Program-made: the position numbers and the translations under genes
Shown here: positions 10,478-20,301 of the stretch, piece by piece
How positions within the stretch are numbered: position 1 is the first letter of the stretch
How the letters are laid out: every line of letters starts with the position of its first letter
Source of the DNA: an endosymbiont of Escarpia spicata
GTDB lineage: Bacteria; Pseudomonadota; Gammaproteobacteria; Chromatiales; Chromatiaceae
Reading direction: 5' to 3'
Assembly: GCA_003349915.1 (NCBI GenBank)
Contig: QFXE01000016.1
Location: forward strand, 1 to 63,946
DNA: 63,946 bases
Notes under the pieces: generated by a model
The model's database searches: none
Seen by the model: only the letters and a program-made list of their open reading frames with translations
What the model was told of the DNA's origin: nothing

Positions 10478-10516
10478 TGCCGGGCAGGCCTTGAAGTTCT
10501 GCCCGGCAGCCCCAAT
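10478..10516 (+). promoter_or_regulatory. Hairpin overlapping a possible sigma32 (heat-shock) promoter upstream of lon
   Basis: tgccgggcag / ctgcccggca form a hairpin after clpX. It contains CTTGAA (10490-10495), a 14-base spacer, then CCCCAAT (10510-10516), close to the sigma32 consensus CTTGAA / CCCCATNT. lon is classically heat-shock controlled, which supports the reading, but the -10 half is imperfect and lies about 220 bases before the lon start. It may simply be a weak terminator stem. Confidence 0.35.
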
Positions 10517-10739
10517 CCTCCTGAACATGCACCGGGATAACCCTGGCCTGATCAGCCGACTGATCTCCCTGTATTTTAGATGTAATCATTAGCTATTTGC
10601 GTAGCAGGAATATAAAAATCGAGGCGGGAGTGCCTATTTATATTAAGGGTGGGCCGTTGTTGCATCACTCCGGATTTATACCAATACTTAACCAAACGGC
10701 CCTTTGTTATTCATTAGGTCGTAGAGGAATAGAGCCGTT

Positions 10740-13184
10740 ATGGGTCAAGAACAGAAGAGTTCAGCAATGATCGAAGATCCTATGAATAGTGTCCCCGTCC
10801 TGCCGCTGCGGGATGTGGTTGTTTACCCTCACATGGTGATCCCGCTCTTTGTGGGGCGTGATAAATCGATCCAGGCGCTGGATGCCGCCATGGCCAGTAA
10901 CAAGCAGATTTTGCTGGCTGCCCAGAAGAGCGCCGATGTGGACGATCCCGGTATCGACGACATGTACGATATTGGAACCCTGGCAAATATCCTGCAACTG
11001 CTTAAACTTCCTGACGGTACGGTTAAGGTTCTGGTCGAAGGGGGAGAGCGAGCCGGGATCACCCGGTTTGTCGATACCGAAGCGTATTTTACCGCCGAAC
11101 TTGAGACCCTTGGAGACGCACTGGAGCTGGATGCCCGGGAGACCGAGGTGCTGATGCGATCGGCCACCGGCCTTTTCGATCAATATGTGAAACTCAACAA
11201 AAAGGTGCCGCCGGAGGTGTTGACCTCCCTGACCAGCATTGATGACCCCAGTCGCCTGGCAGATACGATTGCGGCGCATATGTCGTTGAAGCTGGAAGAG
11301 AAACAGCAGGTCCTGGAGATGGCGGACGTGCGTGTGCGCCTGGAACATCTGATGGGCCTGATGGAGGGTGAGAACGATATCCTGCAGATGGAAAAGCGTA
11401 TCCGTGGCCGCGTCAAGCGCCAGATGGAGAAGAACCAGCGCGAGTACTATCTGAATGAACAGATGAAGGCGATCCAGAAAGAGTTGGGTGATCTTGACGA
11501 GGCGCCCAACGAGATAGAGGATCTGGCTAAAAAGATCGAATCGGTAGGGATGACCAAAGAGGCCAAAAGCAAGGCCCAGGCCGAATTGAACAAACTCAAG
11601 CTGATGTCACCCATGTCAGCGGAAGCCACCGTGGTTCGCAACTACATCGATACCCTGGTAGGGCTACCCTGGAAAAAACGTTCCAAGATTCGTAATGATA
11701 TCGACTCCGCCGAGAGTGTATTGGATGAAGATCACTACGGACTGGAAAAGGTCAAGGAGCGCATTCTGGAGTACCTGGCGGTACAGCAGCGTGTACGCAA
11801 ATTGAAGGGGCCAATCTTGTGCCTGGTTGGACCTCCCGGTGTAGGCAAGACGTCGCTGGGACAGTCCATCGCCCGCGCCACCAATCGGAAGTTTACCCGT
11901 ATGGCCCTGGGCGGTGTGCGGGATGAAGCCGAAATTCGTGGCCATCGGCGCACCTATATCGGTGCCTTGCCGGGCAAGATCATCAACAATCTGAGCAAAG
12001 TGAAAGCCAGAAATCCTCTCTTTCTGCTCGATGAGATCGACAAGATGGCGCAGGATTTTCGTGGTGATCCGGCATCGGCGTTGCTTGAGGTGCTGGATCC
12101 TGAGCAGAATCATACCTTCAACGACCACTATCTCGAAGTCGATTTCGATCTCTCCGAAGTGATGTTCGTGGCAACAGCCAATACCCTGAACATCCCGGCG
12201 GCGCTGTTGGACAGAATGGAAGTGATTCGTCTCTCCGGTTATACCGAAGATGAGAAAGTCAATATAGCCGAACGATATCTGGTCGGAAAACAGATGGAGA
12301 ACAATGGCCTCAAACCTGATGAGGTGGTGATTCGGGAGAGCGCCATTCGCGATATCGTGCGTTACTACACCCGTGAGGCAGGCGTACGTAACCTGGAGCG
12401 TGAGATTGCCAAGATCTGCCGCAAGGTGGTGAAGGAGATTCTGCTGAAGAAGCCTAAAGGTAAGATTACAGTCACGCCAAAACGGTTGGAGCAGTATCTC
12501 GGTGTCCAGCGTTTTCGCTATGGACGCAAGGATGAACATGATGAGATCGGTCAGGTCACAGGGCTTGCCTGGACAGAAGTGGGCGGTGAGCTACTGCAAC
12601 TTGAGGCGGCACTGATGCCCGGCAAGGGACGGCTCAGCCACACCGGACAGCTGGGCGATGTGATGCAGGAGTCGATACAGGCGGCTATGACGGTTGTTCG
12701 CAGCCGGGCAGATGGCCTGGGACTTGAGCCCGAGTTTCATCAGAAGTATGACGTGCATATCCACGTTCCGGAAGGGGCGACGCCAAAGGATGGTCCCAGT
12801 GCGGGTGTTGGGATGTGCACCTCTCTGGTGTCCGCATTGACCCGAATCCCGGTGCGAGCCGATGTGGCGATGACCGGCGAGATCACTCTGCGGGGGGAAG
12901 TGCTACCCATTGGGGGTTTGAAGGAAAAACTGCTGGCCGCGCTTCGTGGCGGTATCACCACTGTGATTATTCCGGAAGAGAATGAGCGGGATCTGGTGGA
13001 GATGCCAAAAAATATTAAACAGAATCTTGAGATCAAGCCGGTTCGCTGGATCGATGAGGTGCTGCAGATAGCGTTGACAGAGATGCCCAAGCCTCTGAAT
13101 CGAGAGGAGGCGCCCGTGGCCGGGAAGGGTGCGGTCAACGATGAAAATGCGCAAAAAAAAGGCGCCGACCTGACAAAACACTAA
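10740..13184 (+). CDS. lon: ATP-dependent Lon protease
   Basis: An 814-residue LonA protease. The N-terminal substrate domain starts at [20 protein letters not shown]. The AAA+ domain has Walker [10 protein letters not shown] and Walker [12 protein letters not shown]. The proteolytic domain has the catalytic serine in GPSAGVG and the lysine in the following [12 protein letters not shown] segment. It degrades misfolded and regulatory proteins in the cytoplasm. The frame starts at 10740 ([13 protein letters not shown]), slightly longer than usual; the second Met at residue 10 is an alternative. Confidence 0.96.
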   Translation: MGQEQKSSAMIEDPMNSVPVLPLRDVVVYPHMVIPLFVGRDKSIQALDAAMASNKQILLAAQKSADVDDPGIDDMYDIGTLANILQLLKLPDGTVKVLVEGGERAGITRFVDTEAYFTAELETLGDALELDARETEVLMRSATGLFDQYVKLNKKVPPEVLTSLTSIDDPSRLADTIAAHMSLKLEEKQQVLEMADVRVRLEHLMGLMEGENDILQMEKRIRGRVKRQMEKNQREYYLNEQMKAIQKELGDLDEAPNEIEDLAKKIESVGMTKEAKSKAQAELNKLKLMSPMSAEATVVRNYIDTLVGLPWKKRSKIRNDIDSAESVLDEDHYGLEKVKERILEYLAVQQRVRKLKGPILCLVGPPGVGKTSLGQSIARATNRKFTRMALGGVRDEAEIRGHRRTYIGALPGKIINNLSKVKARNPLFLLDEIDKMAQDFRGDPASALLEVLDPEQNHTFNDHYLEVDFDLSEVMFVATANTLNIPAALLDRMEVIRLSGYTEDEKVNIAERYLVGKQMENNGLKPDEVVIRESAIRDIVRYYTREAGVRNLEREIAKICRKVVKEILLKKPKGKITVTPKRLEQYLGVQRFRYGRKDEHDEIGQVTGLAWTEVGGELLQLEAALMPGKGRLSHTGQLGDVMQESIQAAMTVVRSRADGLGLEPEFHQKYDVHIHVPEGATPKDGPSAGVGMCTSLVSALTRIPVRADVAMTGEITLRGEVLPIGGLKEKLLAALRGGITTVIIPEENERDLVEMPKNIKQNLEIKPVRWIDEVLQIALTEMPKPLNREEAPVAGKGAVNDENAQKKGADLTKH

Positions 13185-13201
13185 ACTTGGCCAAATTAAG
13201 C

Positions 13202-13227
13202 GGGAACCGTGGTTATAAAGCGGTTCC
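13202..13227 (+). terminator. Possible lon terminator hairpin
   Basis: ggaaccg / cggttcc stem followed by tgttgctt. The T-run is poor, so it may be an inefficient terminator between lon and the hupB promoter. Confidence 0.4.
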
Positions 13228-13233
13228 TGTTGC

Positions 13234-13262
13234 TTGACAGGCCAATGAGCAGCCGGTATAAA
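13234..13262 (+). promoter_or_regulatory. sigma70 promoter of hupB
   Basis: TTGACA (13234-13239), a 17-base spacer, and TATAAA (13257-13262): an almost ideal housekeeping promoter, about 90 bases before the HU start. A highly expressed nucleoid protein plus two tRNAs downstream fit a strong promoter. Confidence 0.85.
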
Positions 13263-13353
13263 ATCCCGGCGATTGCATGCTCCAGGTAAGGAGTCATAAC
13301 AGATATTTTTCGACGACGGTGTAATCCGGAGTCAGCCAAAGGGGAAATGATTT

Positions 13354-13626
13354 ATGAACAAGGCCGAATTGATAGACGCTATGGCGGATGCCGCTGATAT
13401 TTCCAAAGCAGCGGCAGGTCGTGCGTTGGATGGCATGGTTGATGCCGTTACCGGAGCCATGAAAAGTGGTGATCAGGTCTCTCTGATTGGGTTTGGTACC
13501 TTCTCTGTGAAGGCACGCGCTGCTCGCCAGGGCCGTAACCCACAGACCGGTGAGACCATTCAGATCAAGGCATCCAACATTCCTTCGTTCAAGGCTGGTA
13601 AAGCGTTGAAGGATGCCGTAAACTAG
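13354..13626 (+). CDS. hupB: DNA-binding protein HU (beta type)
   Basis: A 90-residue HU-family protein: [19 protein letters not shown] start, the [22 protein letters not shown] arm region and the KIKASN-like tail ([19 protein letters not shown]). It bends and compacts DNA as a dimer. The position after lon is the standard hupB location. AAAGGGGAAATG-type ribosome site upstream. Confidence 0.95.
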   Translation: MNKAELIDAMADAADISKAAAGRALDGMVDAVTGAMKSGDQVSLIGFGTFSVKARAARQGRNPQTGETIQIKASNIPSFKAGKALKDAVN

Positions 13627-13640
13627 CGCGCCTTCATGTT

Positions 13641-13716
13641 GGGTGCTTAGCTCAGCTGGGAGAGCATCGCCCTTACAAGGCGAGGGTCGGGGGTTCGATC
13701 CCCTCAGCACCCACCA
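13641..13716 (+). tRNA. tRNA-Val (anticodon UAC)
   Basis: Acceptor arms gggtgct / agcaccc pair; anticodon loop cttacaa reads TAC; T loop gttcgatc; CCA encoded. 76 bases. Confidence 0.97.
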
Positions 13717-13721
13717 TATCT

Positions 13722-13798
13722 GGAGCGGTAGTTCAGTTGGTTAGAATACCGGCCTGTCACGCCGGGGGTCGCGGGTTCGAGTCCCGTCCGCTCCGCCA
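13722..13798 (+). tRNA. tRNA-Asp (anticodon GUC)
   Basis: Acceptor arms ggagcgg / ccgctcc pair; anticodon loop ctgtcac reads GTC; T loop gttcgag; CCA encoded. It lies five bases after tRNA-Val and was probably cotranscribed with it and hupB. Confidence 0.97.
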
Positions 13799-13811
13799 AT
13801 ATCGAAGCAAA

Positions 13812-13840
13812 CGCGGGGTATCATCTGATACCCCGTTTTT
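13812..13840 (+). terminator. Rho-independent terminator after the tRNA pair
   Basis: cggggtatca / tgataccccg stem with a two-base loop and then TTTTT. It ends the hupB/tRNA transcript before ppiD. Confidence 0.9.
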
Positions 13841-13872
13841 GTATCCACTTTAGCATTCAACGATAAGCCGAT

Positions 13873-15780
13873 ATGTTACAGGCAATTAGGGATAAGGCTC
13901 AGGGCTGGTTTGCCTGGGGCATCGTCATTCTCATTAGTATTCCTTTCGCTCTTTGGGGTATCCAGGAGTATCTGGGTGTTGGCGCCGAGCCGGTAGTGGC
14001 AAGCGTCAACGGAGCGGAGATCACCGAGCGTGAACTCAATGGCCGTTACGAAAATTTCCGCCAGGATTTACGCAAACGCCTTGGTGCCTCCTACCGCCCG
14101 GAACTGTTCGATGACGAACGCATGCGTAAGGAAGTGCTGCAGGACATGATCCGTAGCGAGGTCATCCTGCAGGCATCCTACGATATGGGGCTTCGCGCGG
14201 GTGATCAGCTGGTAAGCTCGGCGATTCTCGGCATACCCTCGTTCCAGAAGAACGGCCGCTTTGACCAGGAGACCTTCGAGCGGGCTGTGAGACTGCAGGG
14301 TACCAGCGCGGCGGGATTTGAAGAGCGAATCCATCGCATTCTGCTTTCGGAGCAGTTATCACAAGCGGTCAACGGCACTGCATTTGTTACTGACTTCGAA
14401 CTTAAAGAGAAGATTCGTTTGCAGGATCAGGCGCGCGAATTTGCCTTTTTTGCGGTGCCCAGGACGAAATTTGCCTCGGATGAAGCTATCTCCGATGAAT
14501 CTGTCCAAGCTTACTACAAAAACCATCAGGAGAGCTATCGCGTCCCTGAGCAGGTAAAGCTCGAATATATATTGCTCGACGCAGACTCCCTCAGTGCAAC
14601 GATTGAGGCGGACGAAGAAGTCTTGCACGGCTATTACGACGATCATCTGGACAATTACGGTCGTCCCGAACAGCGTCGCGCCAGCCATATCCTGGTTCTG
14701 GTTGGGGCTTCTGGTGATGAGAGCGAAGTTGACGCAGCTCGCAAGAAAATCGAAGCGTTGAAAGTGCGTGCTGAACAGGGTGAGGACTTTGCTGAATTGG
14801 CGAAGAGTGCATCACAGGATCCCGGCTCTGCGGCCAATGGCGGCGATCTCGGCTTTTTCGGCAAGGGTATCATGGATCCCGCTTTTGAAGCGGCCACCTA
14901 TGCATTGCAAGATGGAGAGTTAAGCGCGCCTGTACGCAGTGCCTTCGGTTTTCATCTTATTAAACTCACCGGTATCAAGGCGGGTGATGTTAAATCTTTT
15001 GAAGAAGTCAGGGATGAGGTTACCAAGGCCTATAAACGGGGTGAGGCTGAGCGTATCTATTATGAGTATGCAGAGCGGCTTGCAGACCTCAGCTACGAAG
15101 ATCCCAGCAGTCTGCAACCCGTGTCAACCACGCTTGGGCTGGATATCAAGAAGAGTGATTGGATCGGTCGTGAGGGTGGGGCAGGTATACTCGCTTTTCC
15201 CAAACTGCTCGGTGCTGCATTCAGCGAGGATGTTCTGAATGAACACAACAATAGTGAGCTGATTGAACTGGATCAGAATCAGTCGGTGGTGCTGCGCGTT
15301 CTTGATCACAAAGAGGCCTCTTACCGGGCGATTGATGAGGTAAAGGCAACGATTATTGCAGCAATCCGCAATGAGCAAGCCGAGACGCTGGCGAAAGCAG
15401 AGGCGGAGAGACTCGTCGGACGATTGAAGGCTGGAGAGACGATTGATGCTGTGGCGGGTGAATTTGAGCTTAAGAAGCCCGGTGCTGTGAAAAGACGTGG
15501 TACAGAGGTTCCGTTGAAATTGCTGGCTCAGGTGTTTCGTGCGCCTAAACCTGCACCGGGTGAGGTTGTGTCGGGTGTAACCCGGCTTGGTGATGGCGAT
15601 TTCGCTGTCTTTAGCCTGTCTGCAGTGGTGGAAGGTTCCGTAGATTCGCTTGACGAGGTGCGAATCGTTCAGGAAAAACGCACTTTGAGCAGTTTTTACG
15701 GAAGACAGTCCTTTGATGATCTTGTAAAGGATCTGCGAAAGCGGGCGGAAATCACATTGACTCAATATGAGAGCGAATAG
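13873..15780 (+). CDS. ppiD: Periplasmic folding chaperone PpiD (SurA/PpiC family)
   Basis: A 635-residue protein with one N-terminal membrane anchor (about residues 12-32, FAWGIVILISIPFALWG), a SurA-N-like chaperone region, and one parvulin domain (about 265-375, starting RRASHILVLV and ending FGFHLIKL). It resembles the PpiD domain plan. PpiD sits at the Sec translocon and assists outer-membrane and periplasmic proteins. The parvulin domain is often catalytically weak in this family. It follows hupB as in other gammaproteobacteria. Confidence 0.92.
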   Translation: MLQAIRDKAQGWFAWGIVILISIPFALWGIQEYLGVGAEPVVASVNGAEITERELNGRYENFRQDLRKRLGASYRPELFDDERMRKEVLQDMIRSEVILQASYDMGLRAGDQLVSSAILGIPSFQKNGRFDQETFERAVRLQGTSAAGFEERIHRILLSEQLSQAVNGTAFVTDFELKEKIRLQDQAREFAFFAVPRTKFASDEAISDESVQAYYKNHQESYRVPEQVKLEYILLDADSLSATIEADEEVLHGYYDDHLDNYGRPEQRRASHILVLVGASGDESEVDAARKKIEALKVRAEQGEDFAELAKSASQDPGSAANGGDLGFFGKGIMDPAFEAATYALQDGELSAPVRSAFGFHLIKLTGIKAGDVKSFEEVRDEVTKAYKRGEAERIYYEYAERLADLSYEDPSSLQPVSTTLGLDIKKSDWIGREGGAGILAFPKLLGAAFSEDVLNEHNNSELIELDQNQSVVLRVLDHKEASYRAIDEVKATIIAAIRNEQAETLAKAEAERLVGRLKAGETIDAVAGEFELKKPGAVKRRGTEVPLKLLAQVFRAPKPAPGEVVSGVTRLGDGDFAVFSLSAVVEGSVDSLDEVRIVQEKRTLSSFYGRQSFDDLVKDLRKRAEITLTQYESE

Positions 15781-16049
15781 GTTATTCCACCCAAAGGATC
15801 GGATCAGGAGAGGTTCTGATTCTTCGGTTGATTAGCCGTTACGGAAACAATCCGGACTGAAACAGCAGCGGCGGATTTGCTTGTTTCCCAATGTGCTACA
15901 ATTCCGCTGTACGGGAGGACACGCAGCAGTATCGTCCGGATAGTGGATGTTTCTGTTTGTGTGTTTATTTTTACCAGCGGGATGATCCGTGGTGATTGTT
16001 GATCTCTTCGGCTATTCAAAGACTATTAAAGATAACAAGGAGAACTGTG

Positions 16050-16322
16050 ATGTCCAAAGGGCAAAGTTTACAAGACCCTTTTTTGAACGCGCTGCGGAAA
16101 GAACGAGTGCCGGTCTCCATTTTTCTGGTGAATGGCATCAAGCTCCAGGGACAGATCGAATCGTTTGACCAGTTTGTCGTACTACTCAAAAATAGTGTGA
16201 GCCAGATGGTCTACAAACATGCCATTTCGACGGTGGTTCCTGCAAGGAACGTTCGTATCCAGCACAATGAGAACGGCACAACGCCTGTAGATCAGCCGGC
16301 GTCGTCTGCGGGTAATTTTTGA
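16050..16322 (+). CDS. hfq: RNA chaperone Hfq
   Basis: A 90-residue Hfq: [20 protein letters not shown] start, Sm1 motif with [22 protein letters not shown] and the Sm2 motif [10 protein letters not shown]. The frame is open from 15996, but the ATG at 16050 has an AAGGAGAACTG ribosome site and matches the family start. Hfq pairs small RNAs with mRNAs. First gene of the hfq-hflX-hflK-hflC block. Confidence 0.97.
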   Translation: MSKGQSLQDPFLNALRKERVPVSIFLVNGIKLQGQIESFDQFVVLLKNSVSQMVYKHAISTVVPARNVRIQHNENGTTPVDQPASSAGNF

Positions 16323-16423
16323 TTTTTTCTACACCAAAAAAGGCCGTGCAGGCTGTTTTTAGGTGATTGCCCGGTGCTTCCTCCAGACCCTATATCACAC
16401 AGTAAGGTCTGTATCCGCCGTTT

Positions 16424-17707
16424 ATGTTTGAACGTCCCAAGTCCGGAGAACGTGCAGTTCTGGTACACATCGATCTGGGTGGCGTAAGTGACCCCGATGA
16501 AATTGACGAGTTCACTGAACTGGCCGTTTCCGCTGGCGCTGATCCGGTGGAATTTATCACCGGCAGTCGGCGCAGCCCGGATCCCCGTCTGTTTGTCGGC
16601 CGCGGCAAAGGGGATGAGATCAAAGATGTTGTGTCGGGGACCAACGCAGAGTTGGTTATCTTCAATCACACCCTCTCTCCCAGTCAGGAAAGAAATCTCG
16701 AGCGGGAGTTCGGCTGCCGTGTGGTGGACCGGACGGGTCTGATTCTTGATATCTTTGCCCAACGTGCCCGTTCGTTCGAAGGCAAGCTGCAGGTCGAGTT
16801 GGCCCAACTGCGGCATCTCACAACGCGACTGGTTCGGGGCTGGACCCACCTGGAACGGCAGAAGGGCGGTATCGGTCTGCGCGGGCCGGGTGAAACTCAA
16901 CTTGAGACAGATCGGCGATTGCTCAATCAGCGTATCGACCAGATCAACCGGCGGTTGGCCCGGGTGGAATCCCAGCGGGCTCAGGGGCGACGTGGGCGGG
17001 CGCGGGCCGACATTCCCACGGTTTCGCTGGTGGGTTATACCAATGCGGGAAAGTCTACCCTCTTCAATACCCTGGTTGGATCGGGTGTTTATGCAGCGGA
17101 TCAGCTATTCGCCACCCTCGACCCGACGTTGCGGCGACTGGAGCTGAAGGGGGAAGGCTCCATTGTGCTGGCAGATACCGTGGGGTTTATCAGTAACCTG
17201 CCCCACGATCTGGTTGCGGCCTTCAAATCCACTTTGCAGGAGACGACGGAGGCTTCACTGCTGCTCCATGTGGTGGATGCTGCCAGCCATCAACGGGATA
17301 TGTGTCTGGCCGAAGTGAATAACGTATTGCGGCAGATTGGTGCCGATGAGATCAGGCAGATCGAAATATACAACAAAATCGATCTGTTGGAGAGTGTGAC
17401 GCCTCGCATCGACCGCGACGACGAAGGCAATGTGCTGCGGGTTTGGCTCTCTGCCAAGACCGGCGCTGGGCTTGATCTGCTGTTACAGGCGCTGGCTGAA
17501 TCTTTCAGACAAGCGCATGTACAGCAACGGGTGGTACTCGATGCAGGGGATGGACGCCTGCATGCAATACTCCACCAACGTGCCGAGGTTTTGTTGGAAA
17601 TTGGCACCGATGCTGGTGGTTGGGAGATGGAGTTCTCTATCGCAAAGCGGGAGTTTGCACGTCTTTTGAAAGAAGAACCTATGTTTGAATTGCGGATTCA
17701 AACCTAG
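16424..17707 (+). CDS. hflX: Ribosome-associated GTPase HflX
   Basis: A 427-residue protein: an HflX N-terminal ATP-binding-like domain with GGIGLRGPGETQLETD linker, then a G domain with G1 GYTNAGKST, G3 DTVGF and G4 NKID. HflX splits stalled or stressed ribosomes. It follows hfq by about 100 bases, as in Escherichia coli. It is followed by a perfect 18-base inverted repeat before hflK. Confidence 0.95.
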   Translation: MFERPKSGERAVLVHIDLGGVSDPDEIDEFTELAVSAGADPVEFITGSRRSPDPRLFVGRGKGDEIKDVVSGTNAELVIFNHTLSPSQERNLEREFGCRVVDRTGLILDIFAQRARSFEGKLQVELAQLRHLTTRLVRGWTHLERQKGGIGLRGPGETQLETDRRLLNQRIDQINRRLARVESQRAQGRRGRARADIPTVSLVGYTNAGKSTLFNTLVGSGVYAADQLFATLDPTLRRLELKGEGSIVLADTVGFISNLPHDLVAAFKSTLQETTEASLLLHVVDAASHQRDMCLAEVNNVLRQIGADEIRQIEIYNKIDLLESVTPRIDRDDEGNVLRVWLSAKTGAGLDLLLQALAESFRQAHVQQRVVLDAGDGRLHAILHQRAEVLLEIGTDAGGWEMEFSIAKREFARLLKEEPMFELRIQT

Positions 17708-17708
17708 C

Positions 17709-17760
17709 GCTCTATCAATGTAATAATTACGGTTCAGCGCAGTTATTACATTGATAGAGC
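17709..17760. repeat. Perfect 18-base inverted repeat between hflX and hflK
   Basis: gctctatcaatgtaataa (17709-17726) and its exact complement (17743-17760) enclose a 16-base loop. It could form a strong RNA hairpin, but no T-run follows, and the arms are AT-rich rather than terminator-like. It may be a small mobile palindrome, an operator, or a processing site separating hflX from hflKC. Confidence 0.8.
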
Positions 17761-17991
17761 ACTAATTATCTTCGTTCCCCTGGGTCCGGCAGGCTGGTAG
17801 AATGCCAGCCAGACTATTGAAGTGCGTGGTAGGTATGAGTATCGGTGGAAGTGGCCTGTGCTGCTTTTTTCCTGATTTCATAAGCTATCGTCTTGAATTT
17901 ATTTTATTTCGCCCCGATGTAAGGGTTTCAGACACGCTGTCTGGAACAGAGTGCGGCGAACGTTTTTCTGCTGATATATTTGGAGTGGCTG

Positions 17992-19146
17992 ATGGCCTGG
18001 AATGAACCGGGTGGTGGTAAAAAAGATCCCTGGAGTGGTAAAGGTGGCGACCAGGGTCCACCGGATCTGGATGAAGTGGTAAAGAAACTTCAGGATAAGT
18101 TCGGTGGTATGTTTGGCGGCGGGGGCGGCAAGTCCAACGGCTCGGATTCCGGCGGTGGGATCAGTGGTCCCGGCGGTGTGGGTATCGGGGCGATTGCTCT
18201 GGTCCTGCTGGTGATATGGATGGCTACCGGCATCTACATCATCGAACCGGCTGAACGTGGCGTGATCTTGCGTTTTGGCGCTTATTCCGAGACGACTCAA
18301 CCGGGGCCTCACTGGCATATCCCCTATCCGATTGAAGAGGTCTACAAGGTCAATGTCGATCAGATTACCTCATTCCGGCATAAGGCGACGATGCTGACGC
18401 GTGATGAGAATATCGTGGATATCGAGCTGACGGTGCAGTCCCGTATCCAGGACGCAGGGGACTATCTGTTCCAGGATCAGAATCCGGAGAAGACTATTCG
18501 TGACGCCATCGAGACATCGGTGCGCGAAGTCATCGGTAAAAGCGATCTCGATTTCATCATGACCGAAGGGCGTAGCAAAGTTGCAGCTGACATCAAACTC
18601 AAAGCGCAAAATATGCTTAACTTCTATAAGACCGGTCTTGAGATCACCAGTGTGAACACCCAACCGGCCAAGCCGCCGGAGCAGGTGAAGAGCGCCTTCG
18701 ATGATGCCATCAAGGCTCGCGAGGACAAGGAACGACTGGAAAACAAAGCGGAGGCCTACGCCAACGAGATCGTGCCACAGGCACGTGGTGAAGCGGCACG
18801 CAAGATAGCGGACGGCAAAGCCTACCGGGACCGTGTCATCGCCGAGGCGGAAGGTGAGGTCAGTCGCTTTCTGGCAGTACTGAAAGAGTATGAAAAAGCA
18901 CCCAGGGTTACCCGGGAGCGTCTCTACATCGACGCAGTTGAAACTGTACTCAGCCAAAGCAGCAAGGTCATGCTGGATACCAAAGAGGGCAACAGCCTGA
19001 TGTATCTGCCGTTGGACAAGATGATGGGTGGGACCGACACGGGCTATCAATCCGGCGGTCGTGGCGGTTACACGTCTGAGGCGGCCAGAAAGCAGGCGCC
19101 GGCAACAGAAACCCGTGACCAGAGCCGTGGCAGGAGGGTGCGTTAA
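17992..19146 (+). CDS. hflK: FtsH modulator HflK (SPFH/band 7)
   Basis: A 384-residue protein starting MAWNEPGGG (ATG 17992, with TGGAG upstream; the frame opens slightly earlier). A Gly-rich N terminus, one membrane anchor (about residues 60-80), then a band-7/SPFH domain (residues about 80-290, with ERGVILRFG) and a helical region. With HflC it forms a membrane cage that modulates the FtsH protease. Its TAA overlaps the hflC ATG by one base, showing translational coupling. Confidence 0.95.
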   Translation: MAWNEPGGGKKDPWSGKGGDQGPPDLDEVVKKLQDKFGGMFGGGGGKSNGSDSGGGISGPGGVGIGAIALVLLVIWMATGIYIIEPAERGVILRFGAYSETTQPGPHWHIPYPIEEVYKVNVDQITSFRHKATMLTRDENIVDIELTVQSRIQDAGDYLFQDQNPEKTIRDAIETSVREVIGKSDLDFIMTEGRSKVAADIKLKAQNMLNFYKTGLEITSVNTQPAKPPEQVKSAFDDAIKAREDKERLENKAEAYANEIVPQARGEAARKIADGKAYRDRVIAEAEGEVSRFLAVLKEYEKAPRVTRERLYIDAVETVLSQSSKVMLDTKEGNSLMYLPLDKMMGGTDTGYQSGGRGGYTSEAARKQAPATETRDQSRGRRVR

Positions 19147-20012
19147 TGAAAAACATTAAACTGTTGATTCCACTGATTGCCGTGGTTGCGGTTGGTGTTT
19201 ACGCTTCGACATTTATCATCAACCAGTGGGAAATGGCACTCAAGCTGCGACTGGGTGAGATCGTCGACAGCGACTATGAGCCGGGTCTGCACTGGATGGT
19301 GCCGGTGTTGAACAATGTGAAGAAGTTCGACGGCCGTATCCAGACCCTGGATGCCAGGCCCGAGCGTTTTCTGACCGTCGAGAAGAAAGACGTTATCGTA
19401 GACTCTTTCGCCAAGTGGCGTATCTCCAATGTTGCGCAGTTCTTCCGTTCTACCGGTGGCAGCGATGCCAAGACCTCTCGTCTGTTGGCGGAGCGTATCA
19501 ATACCAGTCTGCGTAATGAGTTTGGTAAACGGACCATTCAGGAGGTTATCTCCGGTGATCGTACCGAGATAATGGCGCTTCTGACCAAGGACTCAGACGC
19601 CAAGGCGGCTGAGTTGGGCGTCGAGATCCTCGATGTGCGCGTCAAGCAGATTGACTTGCCGCCGGAAGTGAGTGAATCCGTCTATGAGCGTATGCGTGCC
19701 GAACGCGAGCGGGTGGCCAGGGATCTGCGGGCGAAGGGTGGCGAGGCATCGGAGAGAATTCGTGCCGAAGCGGATCGGGAGCGGGTGGTTATAGTTGCCG
19801 ATGCCTATCGTGAAGCGGAGCAGTTGCGAGGCGAGGGTGATGGTAAGTCGGCAGAGATCTATGCCAAGGCCTATGAGCAGGATTCCGAGTTCTATGCCTT
19901 CTATCGCAGCCTGAATGCTTATAAGAACAGCTTCAATAACCGATCCGATGTGATGGTGTTGCAGCCGGACTCTGATTTTTTCCGCTATCTTAAGAACCGC
20001 CAAGGGGAATAG
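19146..20012 (+). CDS. hflC: FtsH modulator HflC (SPFH/band 7)
   Basis: A 288-residue partner of HflK: an N-terminal membrane anchor (residues 5-25) followed by a band-7 domain, with typical HflC segments VPVLNNVKKFDGRIQTLDA, the RTIQEVISGDRTEI helix and the C-terminal DSEFYAFYRSLNAYKN. The start codon is fused to the hflK stop (taatg). Confidence 0.95.
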   Translation: MKNIKLLIPLIAVVAVGVYASTFIINQWEMALKLRLGEIVDSDYEPGLHWMVPVLNNVKKFDGRIQTLDARPERFLTVEKKDVIVDSFAKWRISNVAQFFRSTGGSDAKTSRLLAERINTSLRNEFGKRTIQEVISGDRTEIMALLTKDSDAKAAELGVEILDVRVKQIDLPPEVSESVYERMRAERERVARDLRAKGGEASERIRAEADRERVVIVADAYREAEQLRGEGDGKSAEIYAKAYEQDSEFYAFYRSLNAYKNSFNNRSDVMVLQPDSDFFRYLKNRQGE

Positions 20013-20043
20013 ACAAGACTCTCTGGCTTTGGGACAATGAGCG

Positions 20044-20104
20044 GCGATCCACTGAGAAGATGCAGTGGATCGCCAGACAGGACCGGGATGATCCCGGTTT
20101 TTTT
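20044..20104 (+). terminator. Hairpin plus Rho-independent terminator after hflC
   Basis: A first stem (gcgatccact / agtggatcgc, 20045-20073) is followed by a second stem accgggat / atcccggt (20082-20098) running into seven T (20098-20104). The second is a canonical terminator, so hisZ probably has some independent transcription. Confidence 0.85.
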
Positions 20105-20115
20105 ATGGAAAACAG

Positions 20116-20301
20116 ATGTGGCACGATTTGTGGGTTGCGCTGGCCTTGCTGCTGGTAATCGAAGGTATTTGGCCTTTCATCAATCCGGACGGCATGCGTA
20201 GAATGATGGCGGCTATCGCACAGCAGGAGAGCCGTTCCCTGCGGGTCAGCGGCTTTATCAGCATGCTCTGCGGAGTAGCCCTGCTCTATCTGGTAAATTG
20301 A
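20116..20301 (+). CDS. DUF2065 small membrane protein
   Basis: A 61-residue protein with two hydrophobic helices flanking INPDGMRRMMAAIAQQ, the DUF2065 signature. Function unknown. It lies between hflC and hisZ in many gammaproteobacteria and here ends in TGA that overlaps the hisZ start ATG, indicating coupling. Confidence 0.9.
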   Translation: MWHDLWVALALLLVIEGIWPFINPDGMRRMMAAIAQQESRSLRVSGFISMLCGVALLYLVN

